A DNA stretch of 64,000 nt, taken from positions 392,437 through 456,436 of the forward strand of contig NZ_ML660019.1 in NCBI RefSeq assembly GCF_007004645.1. The letters run 5' to 3'. The position numbers were made by a program, and so were the translations under genes. This document shows, piece after piece, positions 19,144-29,535 of the stretch. The DNA is from Aliiroseovarius halocynthiae (GTDB taxonomy: Bacteria > Pseudomonadota > Alphaproteobacteria > Rhodobacterales > Rhodobacteraceae). Position 1 is the first letter of the stretch, and each line of letters starts with the position of its first letter. Under the pieces are notes generated by a model that searched no databases, was not told the origin of the DNA, and worked only from the letters and a program-made list of their open reading frames with translations.

Positions 19144-20948
19144 CAGAAAGTCCTAGCTTTAGGTGCAATTTTCTTCAATGCAATGCCGCCTTCATCTTCG
19201 GTGGTCAGCGGATCTACGACGACCGGACGATAGGACAGGTCGACTCTGTTTCCATCTACGCGGCTGACCGTATGAACACGCCACTTCTTGTCGTCACGGT
19301 CTGGGAAGTCCTCGTGTGCATGTGCACCGCGGCTTTCTTCGCGGGCTTCTGCGCCGTGGATCGTGGCCAAGGCATTCGGCATCAGGTTTGCCAGTTCCAG
19401 CGTTTCCATCAGGTCCGAGTTCCAGATCAGCGAGCGATCGGTGACAGCCAGATCGTCCATTTTGGCGGCCACGGCGGTCATCTTCTCGCCGCCTTCTTTC
19501 ATGGTCTTGGCGGTACGGAACACGGCAGCATCTGCCTGCATCGTCTTCTGCATTTCCAGACGCAAATCAGCGGTCGGGACGGCACCTTTGGCATGGCGCA
19601 GGCCATCCAGACGATCAAATGCCGCATCCACCGACGCTTGGTTCAGAACCGGGTTGGCGCTGTCTGCGTCCACAACTTTGCCAGCGCGGATCGCGGCGGC
19701 GCGACCGAAGACCACAAGGTCAATCAACGAGTTCGAACCCAGACGGTTCGCGCCGTGCACCGACGCACAACCTGCTTCACCAACAGCCATCAGACCGGGC
19801 ACAACAGCCGTTGGGTCCTTGGCGGTTGGGTTCAGCACTTCGCCCCAATAGTTGGTTGGAATGCCGCCCATATTGTAGTGAACGGTCGGCAGAACCGGGA
19901 TCGGTTCCTTGTTCACGTCAACACCGGCAAAGATCTTGGCGCTTTCCGAGATACCCGGCAGGCGCTCGGCCAAGGCTTCGGCGGGCAGGTGGTCAAGGTG
20001 CAAGAAGATGTGGTCACCATCAGCGCCGACACCGCGGCCTTCGCGGATTTCCATCGTCATCGAACGAGATACATAATCGCGCGGGGCAAGGTCTTTATAC
20101 TGGGGCGCATAACGCTCCATGAAACGCTCGCCTTCCGAGTTGACCAGATAGCCACCTTCGCCACGTGCACCTTCAGTGATCAGACAGCCCGAGCCGTAGA
20201 TGCCGGTCGGGTGGAATTGAACGAACTCCATATCCTGCAGGGCCAGACCCGCACGGGCCACCATGCCGCCACCGTCGCCGGTGCAGGTGTGGGCCGAGGT
20301 GGCCGAGAAATACGCACGGCCATAGCCGCCCGTCGCCAGCACAACCATCTTCGCGTTGAAGACGTGCATGGTACCGTCATCCAGCTTCCAGCAGACAACG
20401 CCCTGACATTGACCGTCTTCCGACATGATCAGGTCGATGGCGAAGTATTCAACGTAGAATTCAGCGTTGTTCTTCAGCGACTGGCCGTAAAGCGTGTGCA
20501 GGATCGCGTGACCGGTCCGGTCAGCAGCGGCGCAGGTACGCTGTACCGCAGGGCCTTCACCGAATTCGGTGGTGTGGCCGCCAAAGGGGCGCTGATAAAT
20601 CTTGCCTTCTTCGGTACGCGAGAAGGGAACGCCATAATGCTCCAGCTCGTACACCGCTTTAGGTGCCTCGCGGGCCAGGTATTCCATTGCATCCGTGTCG
20701 CCCAGCCAGTCCGAGCCCTTCACGGTGTCGTACATGTGCCACTGCCAGTTGTCTGGGCCCATGTTGGACAGGGACGCGGCAATGCCGCCCTGCGCCGCAA
20801 CAGTGTGCGAGCGGGTCGGGAAAACTTTGGTTACACACGCGGTGCGCAGACCCTGTTCGGCCATGCCAAGCGTGGCCCGCAGACCAGCGCCACCAGCGCC
20901 GACCACGACCACGTCATAGTCGTGCGTTTCGTATTCGTAAGCTGCCAT
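19143..20948 (-). CDS. sdhA: Succinate dehydrogenase flavoprotein subunit
   Basis: 601-aa catalytic subunit oxidising succinate to fumarate. The FAD-binding GAGGAGLRA lies near the N terminus, the covalent flavin histidine is in [10 protein letters not shown], and the active-site region [21 protein letters not shown] is intact. Full length. It forms sdhC-sdhD-sdhA on the minus strand, with sdhB displaced by two inserted genes. Confidence 0.98.
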   Translation of the reverse strand: MAAYEYETHDYDVVVVGAGGAGLRATLGMAEQGLRTACVTKVFPTRSHTVAAQGGIAASLSNMGPDNWQWHMYDTVKGSDWLGDTDAMEYLAREAPKAVYELEHYGVPFSRTEEGKIYQRPFGGHTTEFGEGPAVQRTCAAADRTGHAILHTLYGQSLKNNAEFYVEYFAIDLIMSEDGQCQGVVCWKLDDGTMHVFNAKMVVLATGGYGRAYFSATSAHTCTGDGGGMVARAGLALQDMEFVQFHPTGIYGSGCLITEGARGEGGYLVNSEGERFMERYAPQYKDLAPRDYVSRSMTMEIREGRGVGADGDHIFLHLDHLPAEALAERLPGISESAKIFAGVDVNKEPIPVLPTVHYNMGGIPTNYWGEVLNPTAKDPTAVVPGLMAVGEAGCASVHGANRLGSNSLIDLVVFGRAAAIRAGKVVDADSANPVLNQASVDAAFDRLDGLRHAKGAVPTADLRLEMQKTMQADAAVFRTAKTMKEGGEKMTAVAAKMDDLAVTDRSLIWNSDLMETLELANLMPNALATIHGAEAREESRGAHAHEDFPDRDDKKWRVHTVSRVDGNRVDLSYRPVVVDPLTTEDEGGIALKKIAPKARTF

Positions 20949-20966
20949 TTTGGTTGCTCTCCGGTC

Positions 20967-21338
20967 TTAAAAAGCGATGCGGCCGAGGCCATAGAGGCCA
21001 ACTGCCAGAACGGTGTAGGCCAGTGCGGTACAAGCGATTACCAGAACCTTCTTGGTAACGCCGCGCGAATAATCCTCGATCACGACCTGAATGCCGTGAC
21101 GGAAGTGAACCATCGACACGACGAATGTCATGGCTGCGATGATCGCGGGGAAGGGGCGCTGGTAATAGGCGATAGCCTCGTCATAGGGCAGGCCAAGGGC
21201 GCAGCCGAAGGTCAGGGCAAACAGCGGCATCAGGATCAGAAGACCAACGGCCGAAATGGCCTGTCCCCAGAAATGTTCCGTGCCAGAACCCGAAGAGCCT
21301 TTGCCCACGGCGCGTTTGCGGTCAGTCATATATTGCAT
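20967..21338 (-). CDS. sdhD: Succinate dehydrogenase membrane anchor subunit
   Basis: 123-aa anchor with three hydrophobic helices. The quinone/haem region FRHGIQVVIEDYSRG contains the conserved His and Asp-Tyr of SdhD. The start could be 21338 or the ATG at 21329 (MTDRKRAVGKG). It lies 10 bp after sdhC and 18 bp before sdhA. Confidence 0.95.
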   Translation of the reverse strand: MQYMTDRKRAVGKGSSGSGTEHFWGQAISAVGLLILMPLFALTFGCALGLPYDEAIAYYQRPFPAIIAAMTFVVSMVHFRHGIQVVIEDYSRGVTKKVLVIACTALAYTVLAVGLYGLGRIAF

Positions 21339-21348
21339 AGCGGGTTCC

Positions 21349-21732
21349 TTACACGATCAAGGCGACAAGGATCGCCAGAACGACGGACCCGATGATGACA
21401 CCAATGCCCATCTTCTCGGCGGTTTCGACGTCAAGGCCGATGCCGATGTCCCAGATCAGGTGACGCAGGCCGGATAGTGCGTGATAGCAAAGCGCCCAGA
21501 GTGCCAGGAACATGATCACGTCTCCAACGAACGAGGTCATAAGACCGTTCACGACATTGTAGTATCCAACACCCATTGATGCGGCGAAGAACCACCAAGC
21601 CACCAAGATCGCAGCACCCAGCAGGGCAACTCCGGTGACCCGGGCGAAGATCGAGGTGATGGAGGTCAGCTGCGGGCGGTATACTTGCAGATGCGGAGAA
21701 AGAGGGCGGTCGCCTCTGTTCACGTCGGCCAT
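21349..21732 (-). CDS. sdhC: Succinate dehydrogenase cytochrome b556 subunit
   Basis: 127-aa anchor with three helices. The conserved RPLSPHLQVYRPQLTSITSI opening and the haem-ligand region HALSGLRHLIWD are present. The ATG at 21732 is chosen because homologues begin just before RPLSPHL; the frame stays open to 21801. It is the first gene of the operon, with a 287-bp leader holding two TGTGATCACA palindromes. Confidence 0.96.
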   Translation of the reverse strand: MADVNRGDRPLSPHLQVYRPQLTSITSIFARVTGVALLGAAILVAWWFFAASMGVGYYNVVNGLMTSFVGDVIMFLALWALCYHALSGLRHLIWDIGIGLDVETAEKMGIGVIIGSVVLAILVALIV

Positions 21733-21853
21733 GGCGGCCTCCTTCTGTCTATTTCGGCTTTGCGACAGGAATAACGCCTTTTGCGGCACCGAGTCACGCA
21801 AGAAGCGACCGGAAAGTCGGGAATTTTGCGCTAACAGAGGGGTTTTGGTATCC

Positions 21854-21886
21854 TTGTGATCACAGTTTTCGAAGTTGTGATCACAT
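21854..21886 (-). promoter_or_regulatory. Paired palindromic operators upstream of sdhC
   Basis: Two copies of TGTGATCACA are centred at 21859.5 and 21880.5, exactly 21 bp apart, each preceded by T (TTGTGATCACA). They lie 122-153 bp upstream of the sdhC start. The same paired motif is found upstream of sucC and a single copy is upstream of a GntR gene. The spacing of two helical turns suggests cooperative dimer binding. Assignment to the GntR regulator is inference. Confidence 0.65.
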
Positions 21887-22019
21887 AATTGTATGCCCGT
21901 GTATTCTGACTTTATTAGTCGGGAAATAGGCCGCGCTTTGGGGAATCCAACCCGAACTGGCGATCAAACTACGCGTAGAGTTGGTGCGAGGTGATCTTCA
22001 GTCGTCTCGCACCAGAGCC

Positions 22020-23057
22020 TTACTTCGGCATCAGCGCCCAGTAATCTAGATCCAGCATAACCTCGGGCAGGTACTTGCCGTCTTCGCCCTTTAGGGCAAA
22101 TTCAGGCGCACCGTGTTTGACGGCGACCAAACGTAGGCGCACCGCGCCGACACCGGGGGCATCGGTGTCGGCTTTGTCCAGCACCTCGGACCATGCGCGG
22201 ATCGTGTCGCCCGAGAAACAGGGGTTCGCATGTGCCCCGCCGTTCAGACCCACGATCATCTGCGCGTTGGCAAGGCCATTAAACGACAGCGCGCGCGCCA
22301 TCGAGATTACGTGCCCGCCGTAGATCAAGCGCTGACCGTCCGGGCGGAAGGTGGCGTCGAAATGCACCTTTGCGGTGTTCTGCCACAGACGGGTCGCCAT
22401 CATGTGCTCGGCTTCTTCGACGGTCACGCCATCCACGTGATCAATCTTCTCACCCACCTCATAGTCGCCCCAGCGATGCGGTTCGCCGGCAAGTGTGAAG
22501 TCGTATTCTGCGAAGGACAGACCTTCAGGGATCGACAGGTCCGACGCATCCAGAACGCCCTTCAGTGCAGGGATCACGGTGTCCGGCGCAGGCGCGGCCA
22601 GATCGCCTTTGCGCACCATGACCCAGCGCACATATTCCATCACAGGTTCATCCATCTGGTTGAACCCGCGCGTGCGGACCCAGACCACGCCCGACTTCCC
22701 GTTCGAGTTCTGCTTCAACCCGATCACCTCGGATTGTGAGCGTAGCGTGTCGCCGGGATAGACGGGTTTCAGCCAGCGGCCTTCCGCATAACCAAGGTTG
22801 GCCACAGCGTTCAGCGAGATGTCAGGAACGGTTTTGCCAAACACCACGTGGAATGCGATCAGATCGTCGATGGGCGAGCCTTCCAGCCCACACGCCCCGG
22901 CAAATTCGTCCGACGAATACAAAGCATGGCGTGCCGGATACAGCGCATGGTACAATGCGCGTTCGCCTTCGGCCACAGTGCGCGGCACCGCGTGGTCGAT
23001 CACATCGCCCAGATTATAGTCCTCAAAGAAACGTCCGGGATTGGTCTTGGCCATCAT
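22020..23057 (-). CDS. mch: Mesaconyl-CoA hydratase (MaoC family)
   Basis: 345-aa double hot-dog hydratase that interconverts mesaconyl-C1-CoA and beta-methylmalyl-CoA in the ethylmalonyl-CoA pathway of acetate assimilation. The opening NPGRFFEDYNLGDVIDHAVPRTV and the segment GYAEGRWLKPVYPGDTLR fit the long MaoC-type family rather than short R-hydratases. It is the third gene of a minus-strand set mcl2-nnrU-mch, which pairs it with a later enzyme of the same pathway. Two adjacent ATGs (23057, 23054) are possible starts. Confidence 0.88.
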   Translation of the reverse strand: MMAKTNPGRFFEDYNLGDVIDHAVPRTVAEGERALYHALYPARHALYSSDEFAGACGLEGSPIDDLIAFHVVFGKTVPDISLNAVANLGYAEGRWLKPVYPGDTLRSQSEVIGLKQNSNGKSGVVWVRTRGFNQMDEPVMEYVRWVMVRKGDLAAPAPDTVIPALKGVLDASDLSIPEGLSFAEYDFTLAGEPHRWGDYEVGEKIDHVDGVTVEEAEHMMATRLWQNTAKVHFDATFRPDGQRLIYGGHVISMARALSFNGLANAQMIVGLNGGAHANPCFSGDTIRAWSEVLDKADTDAPGVGAVRLRLVAVKHGAPEFALKGEDGKYLPEVMLDLDYWALMPK

Positions 23058-23140
23058 AGCTCTCCAATTGTCAGGTCGGGGCGGACATTCAGGGTCCGCC
23101 CGTCAAAGGTGTCATTGTCCGCCGGGGCGGACGCGTGGGG

Positions 23141-23689
23141 TTAGGCACCAAAAGGCGCGGGGCCGACCAGCCCGTGGATGTACCCAATGACCGCCAGCAA
23201 GATAATAGACGCCACAAAGAACATCCCGTCTTTGGCGATCTTGCCCTTGGGGTTCGGCTGCCAATCAGGTTCGGATCGGTTGATGATGATGATTTCCAGA
23301 ACGGCCCAGACCGTCAGCGCCCCGAACAGAATCATCGAAGCGAGATCCGGGTTCACAATCAAATGCGCGACGGTCCAGATGATAAAGCCGGTCAGCATGG
23401 GGTGGCGCATCTTGTAAAAAAGTGCGCCTTTCGACGGTCCGGGGCTCATGAAATAGATCGCGAACAAGACCATCAGGTTGTTTACGTGTCGCAGCGCTGG
23501 TGGATAAGCGTGCAGATCAAAGCTTTCTGTCGCGCGATATCCGATCACCATGAAGGCCACGCTGATCAGGATCAGGCTGGCTGATAACCCTTTGGCCCGT
23601 TCGGCCATGGCCGCGTGCTGCGCGGGCAGGGCGCGTTTCCAAAAATGTCCGACATACCAGAGGGCTAGACCGAGAATAAGAAGCGTCAT
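23141..23689 (-). CDS. NnrU family membrane protein
   Basis: 182-aa inner-membrane protein with about five helices. The NnrU signature is the region YKMRHPMLTGFIIWTVAHL with NPDLASMILFG following. NnrU was named from denitrifiers, but family members are widespread and often unconnected with nitric oxide; the fold is related to isoprenylcysteine methyltransferase-like proteins. Here it sits between two ethylmalonyl-CoA pathway genes, 23 bp after mcl2. Function is unknown. Confidence 0.85.
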   Translation of the reverse strand: MTLLILGLALWYVGHFWKRALPAQHAAMAERAKGLSASLILISVAFMVIGYRATESFDLHAYPPALRHVNNLMVLFAIYFMSPGPSKGALFYKMRHPMLTGFIIWTVAHLIVNPDLASMILFGALTVWAVLEIIIINRSEPDWQPNPKGKIAKDGMFFVASIILLAVIGYIHGLVGPAPFGA

Positions 23690-23712
23690 GGCTACTGTCC
23701 TGTGTTGAGGCC

Positions 23713-24561
23713 TTAGCCCCCCATCGCAGCGATGATGTCAGCCTTGGCAAGAATGGATTTTGCTGTCTCAACATGCAGGTTTTCGACGATTTTACCATCC
23801 ACAACTGCGACCCCCTGACCCGAGGCTTCAGCCGCTTCAAATGCAGCGATTTGACGTTTGGCCAGATCGATTTCAGCCTCGGAAGGGGCAAAGGCAGCGT
23901 TGGCGATGTCCAGCTGTGCAGGGTGGATCAGCGTTTTGCCATCCATGCCCATGTCGCGCCCCTGATCGCACTCGACTTTCAACCCGTCTTCGTCCTTGAA
24001 CGCATTATAGACGCCATCGACGATCACGACGCCATGGGCCTTGGCTGCGATCAGACACATATGCAGCCCGCCCATCATCGGCAGACGGTCGGCGCGGAAA
24101 CGGGTGTTCAGCTCTTTCGCCAGATCGTTTGTACCCATCACAAAGCCCCTCAGACGGGGGTGGGCCGCGATTTCGGCAGCGTTCAGCATGCCGATGGGGG
24201 TCTCCATCATCGCCCAGAGGTCGACGTCTGGGATCAGTGCGGCCAGTTCATCCAGCTGCGCGGCCGATCCGACTTTCGGCATCAGGATCGCGTCGATGTC
24301 CGCACCCACGAAGGCGGCCACATCGTCTTTGCCCCATTCCGTGTCAAACCCGTTGATCCGGACGATCTTGGCACGGTTGCCATAGCCGCCTTTGTTCAGT
24401 TCGGCTTTCAGGATCGCGCGAGCTTCAACCTTGGCGTCCGGGGCGACCGCGTCCTCTAGGTCGAAAATAATCGCGTCAGCGGCAAGGCCACGCGCCTTTT
24501 CCAAAGCGCGTTCTTTCGAGCCGGGAATGTAAAGGACGGAACGATAGGGGCGTGTGGGCAT
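23713..24561 (-). CDS. mcl2: (3S)-malyl-CoA thioesterase (CitE-like)
   Basis: 282-aa member of the HpcH/HpaI-CitE superfamily. The opening RPYRSVLYIPGSKERALEKARG and the blocks IIFDLEDAV, WAMMETPIGMLNAAEIAAHP and MGTNDLAKEL resemble Mcl2 of Rhodobacter, which hydrolyses (3S)-malyl-CoA to malate in the ethylmalonyl-CoA pathway, more than the 318-aa lyase Mcl1. Metal ligands Glu and Asp lie in DLEDAV and in the MET segment. The ATG at 24561 is used; longer in-frame extensions have no coding character. It is the promoter-proximal gene of the set with nnrU and mch. Confidence 0.85.
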   Translation of the reverse strand: MPTRPYRSVLYIPGSKERALEKARGLAADAIIFDLEDAVAPDAKVEARAILKAELNKGGYGNRAKIVRINGFDTEWGKDDVAAFVGADIDAILMPKVGSAAQLDELAALIPDVDLWAMMETPIGMLNAAEIAAHPRLRGFVMGTNDLAKELNTRFRADRLPMMGGLHMCLIAAKAHGVVIVDGVYNAFKDEDGLKVECDQGRDMGMDGKTLIHPAQLDIANAAFAPSEAEIDLAKRQIAAFEAAEASGQGVAVVDGKIVENLHVETAKSILAKADIIAAMGG

Positions 24562-24865
24562 GATTCTGTATCTCCGCAATATTGTTGCGCAGGGGATCAC
24601 ATCTACGCACCAATCCGCAAGGCAAACTTTGCCGCGATGCAGAAAATTTACGTAGGGTTCATGGTTGCGCAGGGAATGGCGCGGCGCGTTAACCAGTTCT
24701 TTGGCCTCAAAGCGCAGGCTTGTTCCATAAGCGCCGAATGACGGGAGGGCCCACGGTTGGCCACTGATGCGACGGGATGCAGTTCGGCACCTAATGGAAC
24801 AAGGCCTTGATGCCGCCGGTGCGCCGGTTGGCCCGGCAGAGCGGCCCAATTGAAAGGACAGATCC
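24562..24865. other. Intergenic region between divergent genes
   Basis: 304 bp between the mcl2 start and a small secreted-protein gene on the other strand. It should contain both promoters. I see no further gene, RNA or clear operator; TGTGATCACA is absent here. Confidence 0.5.
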
Positions 24866-25189
24866 ATGAAACAGGACATTCTGGCCCTTGGACTTGGTGT
24901 CGGTGCGATCCTTCTGTCAGCTGGACAATTGCAGGCGCAGGGTTCGGCTCGATGTGCCGAACGCGCGGCAGTGGTGCAGCGCTTGACCGATTCTTATGGT
25001 GAAACGCGCCAGTCGATCGGGCTGGCTTCGGATCGGCAGGTGGTCGAGGTCTTTGCCTCGCCCGAAACAGGCTCTTGGACGATCACGGTGACTATGGCGA
25101 ATGGGATGACCTGCCTTGTCGCCGCAGGCCAGGGGTTCGAGCATCTGAACGAGGAATTGACGCCGGCACGTCTGGGTGATCCTGTCTAA
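24866..25189 (+). CDS. Small secreted protein, unknown function
   Basis: 107 aa with a signal peptide (about residues 1-25, ending QLQAQG) and two cysteines in the mature part (ARCAERAA and MTCLVAA) that could form a disulfide. The mature protein has the pattern VFASPETGSWTITVTM followed by GMTCLV. I do not recognise a named family, although similar short periplasmic proteins are common in the Rhodobacteraceae. It stands alone, convergent with the gene at 25231. Confidence 0.7.
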   Translation: MKQDILALGLGVGAILLSAGQLQAQGSARCAERAAVVQRLTDSYGETRQSIGLASDRQVVEVFASPETGSWTITVTMANGMTCLVAAGQGFEHLNEELTPARLGDPV

Positions 25190-25230
25190 GTGAAGGGGCG
25201 AAGCTTCGTCCCTGGCGTGGCGGAAAGAAG

Positions 25231-25647
25231 CTATGCTGGGGATGACAGCGCTGTTTTGCCTCCGACCCGCGTCGGGCAGGTCAAGTTCAGAATTCCAAGC
25301 ACAATGAGCCACAGGTTGACCGCCCACCAAGTGACGTCAAACTCTTGCGTCATCACCCAGTAAGAAATTGCCATTCCGCCCGCACACAACATCAACGTTG
25401 CTGCAATTGCAGAAAGCCGTTCACGGAGTGCTGGCTTCAGGTCGGCGAAAGTCGCGGTAAGCCCAAGCAGCACAAAAGCTATGTCTATGGGGAAGAACGA
25501 CCAATTCCACGCGACGACGCGTGGGTTCTCATAGTCAGAATACATCAGTGATGGATCGATGCTGATCAAGCCAAATGCCAAAAGGAACGCAAAGAGCCAA
25601 TAAGAGGCCATAAGAATTTCGGTTAGCGTGGTCAGGTGTCGAAGCAT
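25231..25647 (-). CDS. Four-helix membrane protein, unknown
   Basis: 138 aa starting at MLRHLTTLTEILMASYW, with hydrophobic segments at about residues 10-30, 48-68, 80-100 and 108-128. It is reminiscent of DUF5360/YvaD-type small membrane proteins, but I hold that weakly. The frame stays open upstream to 25902 over the TauE gene's 3' part, where it is not coding. It lies downstream of the TauE/SafE gene on the same strand. Confidence 0.55.
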   Translation of the reverse strand: MLRHLTTLTEILMASYWLFAFLLAFGLISIDPSLMYSDYENPRVVAWNWSFFPIDIAFVLLGLTATFADLKPALRERLSAIAATLMLCAGGMAISYWVMTQEFDVTWWAVNLWLIVLGILNLTCPTRVGGKTALSSPA

Positions 25648-25682
25648 TTGTTTGTCTTTCTGATCGAGATCGACGTCTAAGG

Positions 25683-26441
25683 CTATGTCAGGCCTTCCCA
25701 GATTAGCTTGGCCCCGGTCACGATCAAGAAAATATATGTCAGACCAAAGAACAGGCGTTCGGACATTTTGTGGTGCAGATGCACTCCGATCCAGACACCG
25801 ATGACGGCAAAGGGGATAAGCATAAGATCTGCCTTTGCCGTTTGCCAAGTGAAGATCCCCAGCACGAAATAGGGCAGGAACTTCATCAGGTTGATCGCCC
25901 AAAAGACAATCACGGTGGTTGCTTGGAAGGTGGTTTTGTCCAGCTGGCGGGACAGAAGATAGACGGCTGCCGGGGGGCCACCAGCATGGCTGATGAAGCT
26001 GGTGAAGCCGGCAATCATCCCCCAGAACGCCCCCATCGGTCCGGGCATCGGGCGCGCCGCTTGCGGGATCATTCCATTCGAACGCGCCAGTTGGAACAGC
26101 ACGAACCCGACTGCAATCAGCCCGATCAGAAGGCGAAACAGGTCAGGATCAGCGATGGAATACAGCGCCCCGCCGATGGCGACACCGGGAAGCGCCCCTA
26201 GGATCAGCGCCCACGCGGACGGAGAGTCCCACTTGCGCCAATAGGGCTTCAATGCCGTCACATCCATCAGCATCAACAGCGGTAACATCAGTCCGATAGC
26301 GGCCCCCGGCTCTAGAATCAAAGCCAGTAATGGGGTCGCCGCAAAAGCTGCCCCCGAGCCAAAGCCGCCTTTCGAAATCCCGGCAAAGATCACCGCCGGG
26401 ATTGCAAAGGCGAAGAAAGTGAGGTCCAAAACCTCGGGCAT
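25683..26441 (-). CDS. TauE/SafE family anion exporter
   Basis: 252-aa inner-membrane protein with about eight helices. The family opening FAGISKGGFGSGAAFAATPLL and the second repeat FTSFISHAGGPPAAVYLL are clear. Family members export sulfite, sulfoacetate or other small organic or sulfur anions. The start MPEVLDL at 26441 fits homologues better than the ATG at 26507. No sulfur-oxidation genes are adjacent. Confidence 0.88.
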   Translation of the reverse strand: MPEVLDLTFFAFAIPAVIFAGISKGGFGSGAAFAATPLLALILEPGAAIGLMLPLLMLMDVTALKPYWRKWDSPSAWALILGALPGVAIGGALYSIADPDLFRLLIGLIAVGFVLFQLARSNGMIPQAARPMPGPMGAFWGMIAGFTSFISHAGGPPAAVYLLSRQLDKTTFQATTVIVFWAINLMKFLPYFVLGIFTWQTAKADLMLIPFAVIGVWIGVHLHHKMSERLFFGLTYIFLIVTGAKLIWEGLT

Positions 26442-26584
26442 TTTAGATCCTTCAAAAGTCTGGAAAATGGGCGCTTTAGCGCTATCGCGTGTCGCATTCA
26501 TATGCAAGCCCGGCGTGATGCCGCGCTGCAGCGCCCTTGCGCGAAAGGCACTTTCAGACTAGGCATGCGCGCGAAACCAACTGA

Positions 26585-27562
<978 letters not shown>

Positions 27563-27586
27563 GCTGCCTTAAAAGCAAATTGACAG

Positions 27587-27617
27587 AATGCGCCGTTCGC
27601 CAGAGCGGCGCATTTTT
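27587..27617 (+). terminator. Rho-independent terminator after mdh
   Basis: AATGCGCCGTT (27587-27597) pairs with AGCGGCGCATT (27604-27614) over 11 positions including one G-T pair, with a 6-nt loop and TTTTT following. A strong textbook hairpin 25 bp after the mdh stop. Confidence 0.85.
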
Positions 27618-27700
27618 CGTTGCCTGTTATGTAGTCTGCGTGGTGTCGCTTGCGGCGAATTAAGATTCGTAAACGGCAGGAAATGCGCGGATCCGGGAAT

Positions 27701-27732
27701 TTGTGATCACGCAATTTATGGTGTGATCACAA
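27701..27732 (+). promoter_or_regulatory. Paired palindromic operators upstream of sucC
   Basis: TTGTGATCAC (centre 27706.5) and TGTGATCACAA (centre 27726.5) are 20 bp apart, 113-144 bp before the sucC ATG. Both share the GTGATCAC core with the sdhC pair and with the site before the GntR gene. The region is not coding, so the match is not explained by Val-Ile-Thr codons. Binding by the GntR regulator encoded at 38369-39019 is inference. Confidence 0.65.
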
Positions 27733-27844
27733 ATTTGGCGACTTCATCGGAAATTTGACCGAAAATGCAAAAAATGCTTCGGTCTTCTGTTTCACCTGTG
27801 CATTTTATCCGGGACCCAATGGATCAACTGGATAGGATGATTTC

Positions 27845-29038
27845 ATGAACATTCATGAATACCAGGCGAAGGCCCTTCTGAAATCCTACGGCGCACCCGT
27901 TTCCGACGGCCGCGTTGTATTGAAAGCAGAAGACGCCAAGACCGCCGCAGGTGAACTCGACGGACCGCTTTGGGTGGTCAAAGCTCAAATCCACGCAGGT
28001 GGCCGCGGCAAAGGTTCCTTCAAAGAAGCCGACGCTGGTGAAAAAGGCGGTGTGCGCTTGACCAAGTCGGTCGAGGAAGCCGCAGAAGAAGCCAAGAAAA
28101 TGCTGGGCCGCACCCTTGTGACCCACCAGACCGGCCCGGCCGGCAAACAGGTGAACCGCATCTATATCGAAGCCGGTTCTGGCATCGAACGCGAACTGTA
28201 CCTGGCTCTGCTGGTTGATCGCCAAACCTCGCGCATTTCCTTCGTTTGCTCGACCGAAGGCGGCATGGATATCGAGGAAGTGGCAGCCGCCACCCCTGAA
28301 AAGATCCTGAGCTTCTCGGTTGATCCGGCAACGGGTTACCAAGGTTTCCACGGCCGTCGCATCGCTTTTGCTCTGGGCCTGGAAGGCGCACAGATTAAGC
28401 AGTGTGTAGCTCTGATGGGCAAGCTCTATAAAGCCTTCACCGAGAAGGACATGGAGATGCTCGAGATCAACCCGTTGATCATCTCGGACAGCGGCGACAT
28501 CAAAGTTCTGGACGCCAAAGTTGGCTTCGACGGCAATGCGATCTATCGCCACGCGGACATTGCCGAACTGCGCGACACCACCGAAGAAGACCCCAAAGAG
28601 CTGGAAGCGTCGAAATACGACCTGAACTACATCGCTCTGGACGGTGAAATCGGCTGCATGGTGAACGGTGCGGGTCTGGCAATGGCCACCATGGACATCA
28701 TCAAGCTTTATGGCGCTGAGCCTGCCAACTTCCTTGACGTTGGTGGCGGTGCGACCAAAGAGAAAGTGACCGAAGCCTTCAAGATCATCACCTCGGACCC
28801 GAATGTGAAGGGCATCCTTGTGAACATCTTCGGCGGCATCATGCGCTGTGACGTCATCGCCGAGGGCGTGGTTGCAGCTGTGAAAGAAGTGGGCCTTCAG
28901 GTTCCGCTGGTCGTACGTCTGGAAGGCACCAACGTGGAAGCCGGCAAAGACATCATCAACAACTCGGACGTTGATGTGATCGCAGCCGACAACCTGTCGG
29001 ACGGTGCAGAGAAAATCGTGAAAGCGGTGAAGGGGTAA
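27845..29038 (+). CDS. sucC: Succinyl-CoA synthetase beta subunit
   Basis: 397-aa ATP-grasp subunit, making succinate and ATP/GTP from succinyl-CoA with SucD. The opening [19 protein letters not shown] and the grasp segment [14 protein letters not shown] are standard, as is EINPLI. Full length. First gene of the suc operon. The next frame, a lipoprotein gene, starts only 5 bp after its stop. Confidence 0.98.
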   Translation: MNIHEYQAKALLKSYGAPVSDGRVVLKAEDAKTAAGELDGPLWVVKAQIHAGGRGKGSFKEADAGEKGGVRLTKSVEEAAEEAKKMLGRTLVTHQTGPAGKQVNRIYIEAGSGIERELYLALLVDRQTSRISFVCSTEGGMDIEEVAAATPEKILSFSVDPATGYQGFHGRRIAFALGLEGAQIKQCVALMGKLYKAFTEKDMEMLEINPLIISDSGDIKVLDAKVGFDGNAIYRHADIAELRDTTEEDPKELEASKYDLNYIALDGEIGCMVNGAGLAMATMDIIKLYGAEPANFLDVGGGATKEKVTEAFKIITSDPNVKGILVNIFGGIMRCDVIAEGVVAAVKEVGLQVPLVVRLEGTNVEAGKDIINNSDVDVIAADNLSDGAEKIVKAVKG

Positions 29039-29043
29039 TTCGG

Positions 29044-29523
29044 GTGCGTATTCGTATTTTTCCTGTGGCAACGATTGTGGCTTTGGGGCTGGCGGCATGC
29101 CAGACCAGCAAAACGCCATTTGTGGCTGCGCAAACGCGGATAGCGGCCGCGCCCGATGGTGTTGCGCCGGCGGGTGTCGCCACTGTCCCGGCTAGCGCGG
29201 CTTCGAAACTCTTCAGGAAGATTTGCGTGGCCAATCGTGGTGATTTCTCGCGTGTCCATTCAACTGCCAAGTCTCTTGGATTTGTTGATAGCGGAGACGG
29301 GAACACGCTTGTGCATAGAAAATACGATATGTCGTTCGCGACGCCCCAAACTTCAACTGGAACAGTTTGTTCTGTGATTTTCGCTGGCAACACTAGACCT
29401 GAAAAGGACGTTGAGGAATTTGTGAAGGGCGTCACGGATGCCCAGAATTCAATCGTTTTTGTCAGTGTGATGCCCGGAAATGGCGGCAAATTCTACATAA
29501 ACGCTCAAGTAGCGTCCAAATGA
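29044..29523 (+). CDS. Predicted lipoprotein inserted between sucC and sucD
   Basis: 159 aa from a GTG start. A lipoprotein signal peptide ends in LAAC (Cys19). The mature part has an Ala/Val-rich linker (about 30-60), then a compact domain with KICVANRGDFSR and TGTVCSVIFAG, whose two cysteines may pair. Family not recognised; it resembles small outer-membrane-associated lipoproteins of this bacterial group. It splits the normally adjacent sucC and sucD: 5 bp after sucC and 12 bp before sucD. Confidence 0.65.
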   Translation: MRIRIFPVATIVALGLAACQTSKTPFVAAQTRIAAAPDGVAPAGVATVPASAASKLFRKICVANRGDFSRVHSTAKSLGFVDSGDGNTLVHRKYDMSFATPQTSTGTVCSVIFAGNTRPEKDVEEFVKGVTDAQNSIVFVSVMPGNGGKFYINAQVASK

Positions 29524-29535
29524 GGAGACTACCAC

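Noticed and set aside
19272-21395. 707-codon open frame antisense to sdhA/sdhD
   Set aside because: Antisense shadow of clear sdh genes; no domain-like sequence.
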